Assembly: GCF_900099695.1 (NCBI RefSeq)
Contig: NZ_FNCY01000011.1
Coordinates: 1 to 64,000 of the forward strand
Source of the DNA: Propionivibrio dicarboxylicus
Lineage (GTDB): Bacteria; Pseudomonadota; Gammaproteobacteria; Burkholderiales; Rhodocyclaceae
Direction of reading: 5' to 3'
DNA length: 64,000 bases
The notes beneath the pieces are model-generated. The model was not told the DNA's origin and searched no databases. It saw only the letters and a program-made list of their open reading frames with translations. This document shows positions 1 to 9,209 of the stretch, in pieces (position 1 is the first letter of the stretch; every line of letters begins with the position of its first letter). Made by a program: the position numbers and the translations under genes.

Positions 1-561
1 ACGATCATGGAGCCGAAGCCCTTCCTCGAAATCGGCGTCGGCAAGTTCCTCGGCATCCCGATCCCGATCTACATCATGATGCTGCTGGTCGTCGCCAGCC
101 ATGTGCTGCTCAAGCACACCGCCTTCGGGCGGCGGGCGATCGCCGTCGGCGCCAACGAGGTCGCGGCCAAGCTGACCGGCGTCAATCCGGACAAGACGCG
201 CATCATCGTCTATACGATCTCGTCGGTGACGGCGACGATCGCCGGCATCGTCATGGCGTCGCTCACCCAGCAGGCCTACGCGATGAACGCCAGCGGTTAC
301 GAGCTCGATGTCATCACCGCCATCGTCGTCGGCGGCACCAGCCTGATGGGCGGCAACGGCTCGGTCATCGGCGCCCTGATCGGCGCCGTCATGGTCGGCT
401 TCATCAACAACGGCTTGAACCTCCTCGACATGCCGTCCGCCTATCACCCGATCGCCACCGGCATCGTCATCCTCGTCGCCCTCATCCTCAATCAGGGCAG
501 CGACATCGCCAGCTGGATCAAACGCCTGCGCACGCTCGGCAAGGCCCGGGAAAGCGCCTGA
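1..561 (+). CDS. Sugar ABC transporter permease (RbsC/AraH type), 3' part
   Basis: Only the C-terminal part lies in the window; the reading frame is open from base 1. The protein has several hydrophobic segments and the conserved block near the end of BPD_transp_2 (RbsC-like) permeases, with G-G-x-S-L-M-G-G-x-G-S-V-x-G-A-L-x-G followed by a short loop and N-N-G-L-N-L-L. Permeases of this family form the inner-membrane channel of carbohydrate ABC importers and work with a periplasmic binding protein and an ATPase, which would be upstream of the window. It ends only about 22 bases before the RuBisCO-like gene, so the transporter and the catabolic genes downstream are probably one operon. The substrate cannot be read from this fragment. 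Sure of the family, not of the sugar. Confidence 0.85.
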   Translation, partial: TIMEPKPFLEIGVGKFLGIPIPIYIMMLLVVASHVLLKHTAFGRRAIAVGANEVAAKLTGVNPDKTRIIVYTISSVTATIAGIVMASLTQQAYAMNASGYELDVITAIVVGGTSLMGGNGSVIGALIGAVMVGFINNGLNLLDMPSAYHPIATGIVILVALILNQGSDIASWIKRLRTLGKARESA

Positions 562-583
562 CCCCCAACGAAAGAGAAATGTG

Positions 584-1909
584 ATGAACAGCGAAGACCA
601 GGCCTTCTTTGCCAAGGCCGACCAGATCGATCTCTCCGAATACGTCGTGCTCGACTACTTCTTCGAATCCTCGGTCGAACCTACCCACGCCGCCGCGCAC
701 TTATGTCAGGAGCAATCGACGGCGCAATGGAAACGCGTCGGCGTCGATGAGGACATGCGCCCGCTGCATGCGGCCAAAGTCATCGACCTCGTCGTCGAGT
801 GCATGCCGAGCCAGCCCTGCATTCCCTTCATGGTCGAGCACTGGGACAGGCTCTGGGCCTGCCGCGTCAAGATCGCCTATCCGATCCGCAACATCGGCCG
901 CGCCCTGCCCAATCTGATCACCGCCGCCTGCGGCGAAGGCGCCTTCTTCAGCCCCGGCATCCATGCCATCAAGCTGCAGGACATCTCATTCCCGCCCGGT
1001 TATCTTGAAGCGCAGGAAGGCCCGAAATTCGGCATTGCCGGGCTGCGCGAGTGGACCGGCGTGCACAACCGCCCGCTCTTCTTCGGCGTCATCAAGCCCA
1101 ACATCGGCCTCGCGCCGGAGCCCTTCCGCGACATCGCCTACGAAAGCTGGCTGGGCGGACTCGACGTCGCCAAGGATGACGAACTCATCTTCGACACCGA
1201 CTGGTCGCCCTTCGACAAGCGCACCCGCCTGCTCGGCGAGGCGCGCCTCGACGCCGAGCAGAAGACCGGGAAGAAATGCTGCTACCTCGCCAACGTCACC
1301 GACGAGGTCGACCGCCTCATCCCGCTCCATGACATCGGTGTCGCCAACGGCGCCAACATGCTGATGGTCAACGCCATGGCGACCGGGCTCAGCGCCGTGC
1401 GCATGCTGCGCAAGCACACCGAGGTGCCGCTCGTCGCCCATTTCGATTTCATCGCGCCGATGACGCGCTCGCCCTACTACGGCGTCCATTCGCGCGTCAT
1501 CACCAAGCTGCAACGCCTGGCCGGCTTCGATGCCATCATCTTTGCCGGCATGGGCGCGCGCATGAAGACGACGCGCGGCGGCGTCCTCGCCGACGTCAAG
1601 GCCTGCACCGAGACGCTGTGCGCATTGCAGCGCGAGCATACCGCCGACGCGCCCTGCCCGATCAAACCGGCGCTGCCGATCCCCGGCGGCTCGCAATGGG
1701 CCGGATCGATCGAATCGCTCTACCGCGACATCGGCTCGACCGACTTCGCCATCGTTCCCGGACGCGCCGTCTTCGGCCACCCGCAAGGCCCCAAGGCCGG
1801 CGCCGCCAGCCTCCACCAGGGCTGGGAGGCGATCCGCAGCGGCGTGCCGCTCGCCGATTACGCCCGCGACCACGAGGAATTGCGCGTCTCGATCAGCCAC
1901 AACCACTGA
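584..1909 (+). CDS. RuBisCO-like protein (form IV)
   Basis: A 441-residue member of the RuBisCO large-subunit superfamily. In RuBisCO, motif G-x-D-F-x-K-x-D-E carries the carbamylated lysine and two Mg ligands; here it reads GLDVAKDDE with K197, D199 and E200, so a metal site is likely. The first catalytic lysine is present (IKPN, K171) but the second position of the canonical KPK is Asn173, and the histidine expected before loop 6 is replaced by Phe in an IIFAG stretch, so carboxylase activity is unlikely. A loop-6-like lysine (K328) and a PGG phosphate-loop motif remain. Form IV proteins act as isomerases or decarboxylases on sugar phosphates or sugar acids, such as methylthioribulose-1-phosphate or oxo-isoapionate-phosphate. 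The adjacent transporter, aldolase and HAD phosphatase suggest an imported pentose or sugar acid (inference). A GTG at 581 precedes the chosen ATG; GAGA at 574 serves the ATG. Confidence 0.88.
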   Translation: MNSEDQAFFAKADQIDLSEYVVLDYFFESSVEPTHAAAHLCQEQSTAQWKRVGVDEDMRPLHAAKVIDLVVECMPSQPCIPFMVEHWDRLWACRVKIAYPIRNIGRALPNLITAACGEGAFFSPGIHAIKLQDISFPPGYLEAQEGPKFGIAGLREWTGVHNRPLFFGVIKPNIGLAPEPFRDIAYESWLGGLDVAKDDELIFDTDWSPFDKRTRLLGEARLDAEQKTGKKCCYLANVTDEVDRLIPLHDIGVANGANMLMVNAMATGLSAVRMLRKHTEVPLVAHFDFIAPMTRSPYYGVHSRVITKLQRLAGFDAIIFAGMGARMKTTRGGVLADVKACTETLCALQREHTADAPCPIKPALPIPGGSQWAGSIESLYRDIGSTDFAIVPGRAVFGHPQGPKAGAASLHQGWEAIRSGVPLADYARDHEELRVSISHNH

Positions 1910-1922
1910 TAATGACAAAACC

Positions 1923-2582
1923 ATGACGACACACCGCCAACAGATCATCGCCGCCGCCCGTGCCACGCTCGCCGCCGGCCTCAACAAAGGCATCGCCGGC
2001 AACGTCAGCGCACGCTGCGAGGAGAACGGCCGGCGCGGCTTCCTGATTACGCCGACCGGCATCCCCTATGCCTCGCTCGAAGCCGATGACATCGTCTTCG
2101 TCGCCGAAGACGGCACGGCGGCGGGCCGGCGCAAGCCTTCGTCGGAGTGGCGCTTCCACCGCGACATCTACCTCCACCGCCGCGAAGCCGACGCGATCGT
2201 GCACGCGCACGCGCCCTTCGCCACCAGTCTCGCCTGCCTGCGCCGCGACATCCCGGCCTTTCACTACATGATCGCGCGCTTCGGCGGCGACACGCTGCGC
2301 TGCGCGCAGTACGCCATTTTCGGCTCGCAGGCGCTCTCCGACGCGGCGCTGGCGGCGCTTGAGGGTCGCTCGGCCTGCCTGCTCGCCAACCATGGCATGA
2401 TCGCCTTCGGCAAAAGCCCGCGTCATGCGCTCGACCTCGCCGTCGAACTCGAAGTACTGTGCGAACAGTACTGGCGCGCGCGTCTGGCCGGCGAACCGGT
2501 GGTGCTCGATGACGCGGAAATGGCGGCGGTCCTGGCCAAATTCGCCCATTACGGGCAGCAAGACGGCGATAATGACGGCTGA
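1923..2582 (+). CDS. Class II aldolase / fuculose-phosphate aldolase family
   Basis: A 219-residue aldolase_II protein, the usual length of FucA/AraD-like enzymes. All four zinc-site residues can be placed: E75 in SEWRFH, H94 and H96 in HAHAPF, and H157 in NHGM, matching the FucA pattern. Such enzymes cleave a ketose-1-phosphate retro-aldol fashion into dihydroxyacetone phosphate and an aldehyde, using Zn-bound enediolate. It begins 13 bases after the RuBisCO-like gene and precedes the HAD gene by 24 bases, so it probably acts one step after the RuBisCO-like enzyme. A RuBisCO-like isomerase followed by a class II aldolase recalls the methylthioribose/DHAP shunt of purple bacteria, but no mtnP or mtnA-type kinase is visible here. 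No strong ribosome binding site; coupling to the upstream gene is likely. Confidence 0.86.
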   Translation: MTTHRQQIIAAARATLAAGLNKGIAGNVSARCEENGRRGFLITPTGIPYASLEADDIVFVAEDGTAAGRRKPSSEWRFHRDIYLHRREADAIVHAHAPFATSLACLRRDIPAFHYMIARFGGDTLRCAQYAIFGSQALSDAALAALEGRSACLLANHGMIAFGKSPRHALDLAVELEVLCEQYWRARLAGEPVVLDDAEMAAVLAKFAHYGQQDGDNDG

Positions 2583-2606
2583 TTTCATTTTCACGCACCG
2601 GACTGC

Positions 2607-3287
2607 ATGACATTCACGATCCAGGCCGTCATTTTCGACAGCGACGGCACCCTGCTCGACAGCGAAACACTCGGGATGGACCTGCTCTGGGAACTGGCGC
2701 GCGACGCCGGGCTCCCGCTAACGCGCGACGAGGCGCACCGGCGCTTCCGCGGCGTCGGCATCGCCGAAGTCGGCGGCTGGGTCATGGCGGAACTTGGGCG
2801 CACCGAGTCCGACCAGGTCGCCAGCTTCGTCGACCGGTATCACCGCGGCATCCTCCGCCGTTTTCACGAAGCGCTGGCGCCGATGCCGGGCGCTGTCGAT
2901 CTTCTCGAAGCGCTGCCCCTGCCGGTCGCCGTCGCCACCAACGGCCCGCGCGAGAAGGTCGGCCTCGGCCTCGCCCTCACCGGCCTCGACCGTTTCTTCG
3001 GCGACAAGGTCTTCAGCGCGCCGGAACTCGGCCATTTCAAGCCGGACCCCGAACTCTTCCTGATCGCCGCGCGCGCCCTCAAGACGCCGCCCGGGCGTTG
3101 CGCCGTCGTCGAGGACAGCCTGCCCGGACTCGTCGCCGGCCTGGCCGCCGGCATGCGCGTCTACTCGCTGCATCCGCGCGAAGGGCTGCCCGAGGACCTC
3201 GCCGCGCAGCTCGTCTTCATCGATTCACTGAGCGATTTCGGCCGGAAAATCGGCCTCCTGCCGCCGCCGACCATGACAAAACATTGA
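2607..3287 (+). CDS. HAD-superfamily phosphatase (phosphoglucomutase/phosphoglycolate type)
   Basis: A 226-residue haloacid-dehalogenase-fold protein. Motif I is FDSDGT with nucleophile D11 and acid/base D13; motif II is the ATNG stretch; motif III/IV are KPDPELF and VEDSLPG. The helical cap between motifs I and II makes it subclass IA, which includes beta-phosphoglucomutases, sugar phosphatases and phosphoglycolate phosphatases. As last gene of the transporter/RuBisCO-like/aldolase operon it may dephosphorylate a pathway intermediate or a dead-end sugar phosphate. Which one cannot be told from sequence. Confidence 0.82.
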   Translation: MTFTIQAVIFDSDGTLLDSETLGMDLLWELARDAGLPLTRDEAHRRFRGVGIAEVGGWVMAELGRTESDQVASFVDRYHRGILRRFHEALAPMPGAVDLLEALPLPVAVATNGPREKVGLGLALTGLDRFFGDKVFSAPELGHFKPDPELFLIAARALKTPPGRCAVVEDSLPGLVAGLAAGMRVYSLHPREGLPEDLAAQLVFIDSLSDFGRKIGLLPPPTMTKH

Positions 3288-3394
3288 TCACGGCGAACCC
3301 GCGCAGTAAGCTGTAAGCATTGGGAGAAAGCGCAGAACGCACGCGCTCGCCCTGCTGGCGGGCAGGACGCCGTATTTGCGCGGAGCCAACGACA

Positions 3395-6300
3395 ATGACA
3401 TCGGACCATCCGGCGGAGTACACGCCTGACAATGCCACGCCCGACCGTTCCCCTCCGGGGGGCGCCGAGCCGGATGGATTGCTTGAACTCCCCTCGCTGC
3501 TCGCCAGCCTTCTCTACGCCCTCCTCGGCGCCTTGGGCCTGACGCTCGCCGTGGCGACGGGTTATGCCAGCCCGTTCTTTCCGGCGGCCGGACTGGCGGT
3601 CGCCCTGGTCCTCGTCCAGGGATTCGCCGCCCTGCCCGCGATCTGGTTCGGTTCGCTGATCCTCAACATCGGCGTTGCCGTCAGCAGCGGATCGCCGACC
3701 CCGGCAGCGCTCGCCGTCGCCGCCGCCATCGCCTGCGGCGCCGCGCTCCAGGCCGCGCTCGCGCGCTGGCTGCTCGAACGCTTCCCCACCAACTGGCGGC
3801 AACTCGACCTCGAACATGACATCATCAAATTCCTCGCGCTCACCGGGCCCTTGGCCTGCCTGGTCTCGCCCTGCATCGGCGTCGGCAGCCTGATACTGGC
3901 CGGCATCCTTCCCGACGCCAATGTCTTCTACGACGGATGGAACTGGTACGTCGGCGACACGCTCGGCGTCTGGGTGGCAGCGCCCCTGGCACTCGGTGTT
4001 TTCCAGAGTCGCAATCCCGCCTGGCGCACCCGTCTCGGCAACCTGCTGCCGCCCGTACTGGGTCTTCTCGCCGTCGCCATGGCGGTCTTTTTCGGCATGG
4101 CCCACTGGGAGGAACATCGCCAGCAGGAAGCGGTCGCCAACAAGGGCAAGGAACTCGCCTACCACCTGAGCCATCGCTTCGTCGCCCACCGCGAAGCTCT
4201 GCTGGCGCTTTCCCGCCTGATCGAGGTCAATCCCGCGCTCGGCAACGGGCAGTTCGAGCATTTCACGGCGGTCACCCTGAAAGAGCAGCCCGATGTCTTC
4301 GCCCTGAGCTTCAACACCTACCTGCGCGACGCGCAGCGGGCCGAGTTCGAACAACGCATGAGCACGATCCATCGCGGCGCTCGCTTTCCGCTGACCGAGC
4401 GTAACGGCGACGGCCAACTCGTACCCGCGGCCAAGCGCCCGGAATATGTCGCCGTCACTTATATCCGCCCCTTGCAGGGCAACCTGCCGGCAATCGGCTA
4501 TGACGTTTACTCGGAGCCGACGCGCCGGGACGCGATCGAACGCTCACTCGCCAGCGGCCGGCCCGCGGTCACCGCGCCGATCCGGCTGGTACAGGAAAAG
4601 CGCGAGCGCCCCGGCGTTCTGGTCCTCGCACCCGCCTACCGCAGACCGGCGGCAACGCCCGAAGGACGCTCGGCGAATTCTGCCAACATCGCTGGCAACA
4701 TCGCCGCGAACATCGCCGGCAAGGACGATCTCATCGGCTTCGCCGTCGGCGTCCTCAAGGTCGACGAACTCGTCGACATCGCCCTGAGCGACCACCTCGA
4801 ACCCGGCATTCAAATGGAATTGCTCGACCGCGCCGCCAGCGATGACCGGCGCATGCTGGTTCGCCGGGTCGGCGACGGGGCGTCGGGCGGCGAACGGACG
4901 CTGTGGACGACGCGGCTGATGATGGCCGACCGGGAATGGGAGCTGCGCGTCTGGGCCACCGCCGCCTACATCGAACAGCATCGCTCCTGGCTGCCGTGGA
5001 GTGTCGGCGTCCTCGGCCTGCTCTTCATCGGGCTCTTGCAGACGATGCTGCTGACGATCACCGGCCGGACCGCCCTGGTACAACGTCATGTCGACGCGCA
5101 AACCGTCGAGATCCGCGCCAAGAACGAGGCGCTGGCGGCCAGCGAGGAACGCTACCGCTCGGTGGTCAACAGCGTCAAGGAAGTGATCTTCCAGACCGAC
5201 GCCGCCGGCCGCTGGACCTTTCTCAACCCGGCCTGGGAAGAGATCACCGGATTTCCGGTCGCCGCAAGCCTCGGCACGCCGCTCGCCGACACCGTCTGCA
5301 GCGAGGACCGGGAAAGCTGCCAGGGCCTGATCGATGCGCTGACGCGAGGCGAACGGGCCGATGGCCGTCTCGAACTTCGCTTCCGTCACCAGAGCGGCGA
5401 CGTCCGCTGGATGGAGGTTTATACCCAGGCGATCGCGGCAACGCCGGCCGCCGGCATTTCCGGGACGTTGATCGACATCACCGAGCGCAAGAACGCCGAA
5501 GCGGAAGTGGCCGCATACCGCCGCAATCTGGAAAAGCTGGTCACCCTGCGCACGCGCCAGCTCGAAGCGGCCAAGGAAGTGGCGGAGTCCGCCAATATCG
5601 CCAAGAGCGCCTTCCTCGCCAACATGAGCCACGAAATCCGCACGCCGCTCAATGCCATCACCAGCATGGCCTACCTGGTCCGTCGCGGCGGCGTCAGCGC
5701 CAAGCAGGACGACCAGCTCCGGAAAATCGACATCGCCGGCCGGCATTTGCTCGAAATCATCGATGCGATCCTCGATTTGTCGAAGATCGAGGCCGGAAAA
5801 CTCGCCCTCGACGAAAGCGAATTCCAATTGGCATCGCTGCTCGACGACGCCCTGTCGATGTTCCGGGAACGGGCACAGGCAAAACACATCGCCCTCGCTG
5901 CCAGCCTCGATCCTTCCCTGCCCCCCTGCTTCGTCGGCGACGCGACACGCCTGCAGCAGGCCCTGATCAACTACATCGGCAACGCCCTCAAGTTCACCGA
6001 TCACGGCCGCATCACCGTCCGCGTCATTCCACTCGACGTCCACCCTGACGACACCCTGCTGCGTTTCGAAGTCCAGGACACCGGCATCGGCATCGCCAAC
6101 GAGGCGCAAGCTCGCCTGTTCAGCGCCTTCGAGCAAGCCGACAACTCGACCACCCGCAAGTACGGCGGCACCGGCCTGGGCCTCGCCCTCACCAAGAAAT
6201 TCGCCGAACTGATGGGCGGCACGGTCGGCGTCTCGAGCCGGCCCGGCCTGGGCAGCACCTTCTGGCTCACGGCCCGGCTGAAATCGTGCGACACGGGGGC

Positions 6301-6736
6301 AATCGCGGCGACGGAGAACGCCGCCGAACCGGCCGAATCCCGCCTGGCCGGCCGCTATGCCGGATGCCGCGTCCTGCTGGCCGAGGACGACGCAACGAAC
6401 CGCGAAGTCGCGCTCACCTTCCTCGAAGGCATCGGATTCGTGGTGGACGCCGTCGATGACGGCGTCCGCGCCGTCGAACAAGCCGCCCGCCAGCACTATG
6501 ACCTGATCCTGATGGATATCCAGATGCCGAACATGGACGGACTCGATGCCGTGCGCGCCATCCGCCAGCAAATCGGCAACGACCATGTCCCCATCATCGC
6601 CATGACCGCCAACGCCTTCGCCGAAGACAAGGCACGATGCCTGAAGGCGGGCATGAACGATTTCATGACGAAACCCTTCGACCCCGAACATCTGTTCACA
6701 ACGCTGCTGCGCTGGCTCGATCGTCGCAACGCCTGA
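3395..6736 (+). CDS. Hybrid sensor histidine kinase (MASE1-CHASE-PAS-HisKA-HATPase-REC)
   Basis: About 1113 residues from the ATG at 3395, which has GGAG at 3382-3385; an in-frame TTG at 3320 is less likely. Order of domains: a MASE1-like block of membrane helices (about residues 30-290), a CHASE ligand-binding domain (about 300-500, with the DVFALSF and YIRPL-type motifs), a further membrane helix, PAS (about 590-710), coiled coil, HisKA with SHEIRTPLN and phospho-accepting H746, HATPase_c with [19 protein letters not shown], and a C-terminal receiver with [11 protein letters not shown] and phospho-accepting D1041. CHASE domains of this kind bind small extracellular ligands. No response-regulator gene sits next to it; signal transfer through its own receiver to a separate HPt protein is likely. 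Confidence 0.9.
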   Translation: MTSDHPAEYTPDNATPDRSPPGGAEPDGLLELPSLLASLLYALLGALGLTLAVATGYASPFFPAAGLAVALVLVQGFAALPAIWFGSLILNIGVAVSSGSPTPAALAVAAAIACGAALQAALARWLLERFPTNWRQLDLEHDIIKFLALTGPLACLVSPCIGVGSLILAGILPDANVFYDGWNWYVGDTLGVWVAAPLALGVFQSRNPAWRTRLGNLLPPVLGLLAVAMAVFFGMAHWEEHRQQEAVANKGKELAYHLSHRFVAHREALLALSRLIEVNPALGNGQFEHFTAVTLKEQPDVFALSFNTYLRDAQRAEFEQRMSTIHRGARFPLTERNGDGQLVPAAKRPEYVAVTYIRPLQGNLPAIGYDVYSEPTRRDAIERSLASGRPAVTAPIRLVQEKRERPGVLVLAPAYRRPAATPEGRSANSANIAGNIAANIAGKDDLIGFAVGVLKVDELVDIALSDHLEPGIQMELLDRAASDDRRMLVRRVGDGASGGERTLWTTRLMMADREWELRVWATAAYIEQHRSWLPWSVGVLGLLFIGLLQTMLLTITGRTALVQRHVDAQTVEIRAKNEALAASEERYRSVVNSVKEVIFQTDAAGRWTFLNPAWEEITGFPVAASLGTPLADTVCSEDRESCQGLIDALTRGERADGRLELRFRHQSGDVRWMEVYTQAIAATPAAGISGTLIDITERKNAEAEVAAYRRNLEKLVTLRTRQLEAAKEVAESANIAKSAFLANMSHEIRTPLNAITSMAYLVRRGGVSAKQDDQLRKIDIAGRHLLEIIDAILDLSKIEAGKLALDESEFQLASLLDDALSMFRERAQAKHIALAASLDPSLPPCFVGDATRLQQALINYIGNALKFTDHGRITVRVIPLDVHPDDTLLRFEVQDTGIGIANEAQARLFSAFEQADNSTTRKYGGTGLGLALTKKFAELMGGTVGVSSRPGLGSTFWLTARLKSCDTGAIAATENAAEPAESRLAGRYAGCRVLLAEDDATNREVALTFLEGIGFVVDAVDDGVRAVEQAARQHYDLILMDIQMPNMDGLDAVRAIRQQIGNDHVPIIAMTANAFAEDKARCLKAGMNDFMTKPFDPEHLFTTLLRWLDRRNA

Positions 6737-6787
6737 GCGAGCGCTTGCGGGACAACGTGTCCCCCCGGCAGCGCGCAACGGCGCGCG

Positions 6788-7201
6788 CTATTCGCCGCCG
6801 CCGGCGCGAATATGCGCCGCCAGCGCTTTGTCGCTGCGCTGGATATGCGCCATCAGCCATTGCATGAGGTAGGCCGTCATCTGTTGCGGCGTGTTCGCCT
6901 GCGGATCATCGGCGAGGCGCTGGAAACGCAGGATGGCATCGACGAAGGTCTGATGCTCACGCCGATGCGGTTCGAGACCGGGAAACGCATAGCTCGCCAT
7001 CAACGCTTCCTCCGAACGGAAATGCGTTTCGGCATACGCCTGCAAGGACGCCAGCACCTCGGTCGACGTGCGTTCGCCCTTGCGGGTATTGACCGACAGC
7101 ATCAGCCGATCAAGACACACGAACAATTGCGCATGCTCGTCGTCGATCTGCTTGATGCCGACCGACAAGGTATCTTTCAGGCTATCCGTGAGCGCAGTCA
7201 T
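6788..7201 (-). CDS. Bacteriohemerythrin
   Basis: A 137-residue single-domain hemerythrin. All seven expected di-iron ligands are present: H23 (DDEH), H60 and E64 (HFRSEE), H79 and H83 (HRREH), H119 and D124 (HIQRSD). These proteins bind O2 reversibly at a non-haem di-iron site and some bind NO, serving oxygen delivery or sensing in microaerobic bacteria. It is transcribed toward the kinase gene and lies 188 bases downstream of the cupin gene of the nsrR operon, so it may be a separate unit or the end of that operon. ATG start with GGA seven bases upstream. Confidence 0.92.
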   Translation of the reverse strand: MTALTDSLKDTLSVGIKQIDDEHAQLFVCLDRLMLSVNTRKGERTSTEVLASLQAYAETHFRSEEALMASYAFPGLEPHRREHQTFVDAILRFQRLADDPQANTPQQMTAYLMQWLMAHIQRSDKALAAHIRAGGGE

Positions 7202-7389
7202 CGTTTTCCAGGAATCCCACCGGAACGGTCGCGAAAATACCGCGAATCGACCACTCCATGATAGCCGAAAAGCAGCGATGACTACGCTAAAAGCATCATT
7301 TCCGGGCAGTGGAAAACGGGAGGGGAAGGAGCCCGGACAGCCACCCCGGGCCGCACCGGGAAGCTCGGCGGCCGGGGCGGAGAGCGCGC

Positions 7390-7725
7390 CTATTTCTCGC
7401 CGCGGATCATCACCAGCAGCATCTTGAAAGGGCCGAGCGGCTTGACGGCATGCGGCACGTTGGCCGGCATGATCAGCGAATCGCCTTCGCCGAGGCGATG
7501 CAGCGTTCCGGCGATCGGGATCTCGGCCTCGCCCTCGATGCCAATTACAAGCGCGTCGTAAGGGGCCGTGTGCTCGCTGAGGCCCTCCCCGCCGTCGAAG
7601 GCGAAGAGCGTGACATTGCCGACCGAGTTCTTGATCAGCATGCTGCTGACGATGGCATTGTCCTGATACTGGAGCATGGTCTTGAGATTGCGCACGGTCG
7701 TCGCGCTTGGGCTTGCCTGGGTCAT
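7390..7725 (-). CDS. Small cupin-domain protein
   Basis: A 111-residue single cupin barrel. The second cupin motif is recognisable (GEGDSLIMPANVPHAV), and an acidic/His stretch LSEHTAPYDALVIG forms the first. Only one or two of the usual metal-binding histidines are seen in each motif, so metal loading is uncertain. Small cupins like this often buffer or sense small molecules in nitrosative-stress and denitrification clusters. It is fourth in the minus-strand operon nsrR-HHE-PAS-cupin, 35 bases after the PAS gene. Function beyond the fold is not known. Confidence 0.8.
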   Translation of the reverse strand: MTQASPSATTVRNLKTMLQYQDNAIVSSMLIKNSVGNVTLFAFDGGEGLSEHTAPYDALVIGIEGEAEIPIAGTLHRLGEGDSLIMPANVPHAVKPLGPFKMLLVMIRGEK

Positions 7726-7760
7726 GGTCTTACTCCTGTGAATTTTTTGAGAAAGGTGAA

Positions 7761-8159
7761 TCAGCGGGGGGCTGCCGGCGTCGGCGCCGGCGCCGAGCGG
7801 GCGATGGCGACCGATCCCTGCATCGCGCCATCCGGCGCGACGACGACGGCGAAACTCATCTGCACATAGATCGACTCACCCGAGACATGCAGCGCCTTGG
7901 TCAGCGTCGGCTTGCCGGCGTGCTCGGTCCGCCCCGCCTGCATCGCCGCGTTGTAACCGCGCCAGTGCGGCGCCCGCAGGCGCTCGGGGATGATGATGTC
8001 AAGCGACTTGCCGATAGCATCGCCGGCGGCAATGCCGAAAAGGCGTTCGGCGGCGCCGTTCCACAGGCGGATGAGCCCGGCCGGATCGGCAAAGATGATG
8101 GCATCGGCGCTCTGTTCCAGGATCGCCGCGTGAAGGTCGAAGGATTGCGTATCGGACAT
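7761..8159 (-). CDS. Stand-alone PAS-domain protein
   Basis: A 132-residue protein that is essentially one PAS domain (residues about 8-122), with the ILEQSADAIIFAD start, the LWNGAAERLFG core and the IIPERLRAPHW helix typical of PAS_9/PAS_4 folds. There is no output domain, so it must act through a partner or simply bind a ligand or cofactor such as haem or flavin; no obvious haem-ligating motif is visible beyond His64 region residues. It sits nine bases after the HHE hemerythrin gene, implying coupled translation and a shared job in the NsrR cluster. The Ala/Pro-rich tail is probably disordered. Confidence 0.8.
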   Translation of the reverse strand: MSDTQSFDLHAAILEQSADAIIFADPAGLIRLWNGAAERLFGIAAGDAIGKSLDIIIPERLRAPHWRGYNAAMQAGRTEHAGKPTLTKALHVSGESIYVQMSFAVVVAPDGAMQGSVAIARSAPAPTPAAPR

Positions 8160-8168
8160 GCTGTTCTC

Positions 8169-8612
8169 CTATCGTTGTTCGGGCATATCGCCCCTTGCAG
8201 GCGTCGACCGGCCGACCGTTGGAGCGGCTGCGTCGGCGCGCTGCGCCAGAATCGACTCGATGACCGGGAACAGTTCCCGCTCCTCGAAGCGCACGTGATC
8301 GGCCAGCGCCCGGCCAAAGGGCGCCAGCGCCGCCGCACATCCGTCGCGCAGGCGGGCGGCCTCGGCACGCAGGGTCGCGTGCTCGGCCAGGGTGCGTGCC
8401 GCCAGCGCCGCCTGTCCGTGCGCGTGCAGCAGCGGCAACAGATCGGCTTCCTCGGCGGCGAAATGCGGGGCCAGTTCACGCTCGAACAGCCCGACGAGCG
8501 ACGGCATCAGGGCTGTCGCCTCCTCGCCGCTACCGCGTTGCGCGCGCTTGGCCCAGACCAGCGCGGTGTGGTGCTCGCGCGAGAGCGTGATCAGGAAAGC
8601 GCTGCGTTTCAT
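8169..8612 (-). CDS. Hemerythrin HHE-domain protein
   Basis: A 147-residue protein with the HHE pattern of non-haem di-iron proteins: REHH near the N-terminus, HFAAEE, EHATLR and HVRFEERELFP. HHE proteins of the YtfE/ScdA-like or DUF-type groups bind O2, NO or peroxide, and some repair nitrosylated iron-sulphur centres. It lies 49 bases downstream of the nsrR gene and nine bases upstream of the PAS gene, so it is very probably in the NsrR regulon. The last 25 residues are low-complexity. It lacks the Cys-rich ScdA_N domain of RIC proteins. Confidence 0.86.
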   Translation of the reverse strand: MKRSAFLITLSREHHTALVWAKRAQRGSGEEATALMPSLVGLFERELAPHFAAEEADLLPLLHAHGQAALAARTLAEHATLRAEAARLRDGCAAALAPFGRALADHVRFEERELFPVIESILAQRADAAAPTVGRSTPARGDMPEQR

Positions 8613-8661
8613 CGTCGGCCTCTACTCATGACAAATGCGGAAATCCGGCCAAAGCCTGCCA

Positions 8662-9105
8662 TCAGGCCAGCGCCAGCAGCTGACGCATCTGACTCAGGCG
8701 TTGCGGCTGGCCGACGAGATCGGCCAGCGTGTATTCGTCGAGCGTCTGGTAGAGGGCGTCGAAGGCCTTCACCAGGATCGGCGCCAGCCGGCAGGCCGGC
8801 ACGATCCTGCAGCCGCTGTGTTCCTCGCCCAGGCATTCGACGATGGCGCTGTTGCCCTCGCTGGCCCGCACGATCTCCCCGAGGCGGATCGCCGACGGCT
8901 CTTTCAGCAGCCGGATGCCGCCGCCCTTGCCGCGCACCGAGGCGATGACACCGGCACGCGCCAGCTGATGCACGACCTTCATCAAGTGGTTCTCCGAGAT
9001 CCCGTAGGCCGCGGCAATCTCGGGAATCGTCGCCAGCCGGTCCCGCTCGACCGCCAGGAACATCAGGACGCGCAGGGTGTAATCCGAAAATGTGGTCAGT
9101 CGCAT
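8662..9105 (-). CDS. nsrR: Rrf2-family NO-sensing repressor, NsrR-like
   Basis: A 147-residue Rrf2 protein. The winged-helix part starts MRLTTFSDYTLR and carries the ENHLMKVV recognition-helix motif of NsrR. The cluster-binding loop has C91, C99 and C105, ending in IVPACRL as in NsrR proteins, and Asp8, the residue that is the fourth ligand in Streptomyces NsrR, is conserved. NsrR holds a [4Fe-4S] cluster; nitrosylation releases DNA and derepresses NO-detoxifying genes. The ATG at 9105 follows AAGGTGAG by about five bases, so it is preferred over the GTG at 9111. It is divergent from the DUF59 operon, with NsrR-type half-sites in between, suggesting autoregulation and control of both operons. 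Confidence 0.9.
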   Translation of the reverse strand: MRLTTFSDYTLRVLMFLAVERDRLATIPEIAAAYGISENHLMKVVHQLARAGVIASVRGKGGGIRLLKEPSAIRLGEIVRASEGNSAIVECLGEEHSGCRIVPACRLAPILVKAFDALYQTLDEYTLADLVGQPQRLSQMRQLLALA

Positions 9106-9121
9106 GAACACTCACCTTTTA

Positions 9122-9191
9122 AAGATGTAAAAAATGTATTGCTTTTGCACGAGACGAAGCATATCATAAACATTCATAAATTATACATCTT
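9122..9191. promoter_or_regulatory. NsrR-type operator region shared by divergent promoters
   Basis: The known NsrR site is two copies of AAGATGYATTT inverted around one base. The 23 bases at 9169-9191 agree with this in 17 of 22 specified positions; the right half reads TTATACATCTT. A second half-site, AAGATGTAAAA, is at 9122-9132 in the opposite direction, so AAGATGTA and TACATCTT bracket the whole intergenic region. A possible promoter for the rightward operon is TTGCTT at 9139 and TATCAT at 9162 with a 17-base spacer, which the operator would cover. Match counting was done by eye. Confidence 0.7.
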
Positions 9192-9209
9192 TTAAACAGG
9201 ATCGCCCGA

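Noticed and set aside
581-583. GTG start for the RuBisCO-like gene
   Set aside because: The next codon is ATG with better spacing from GAGA.
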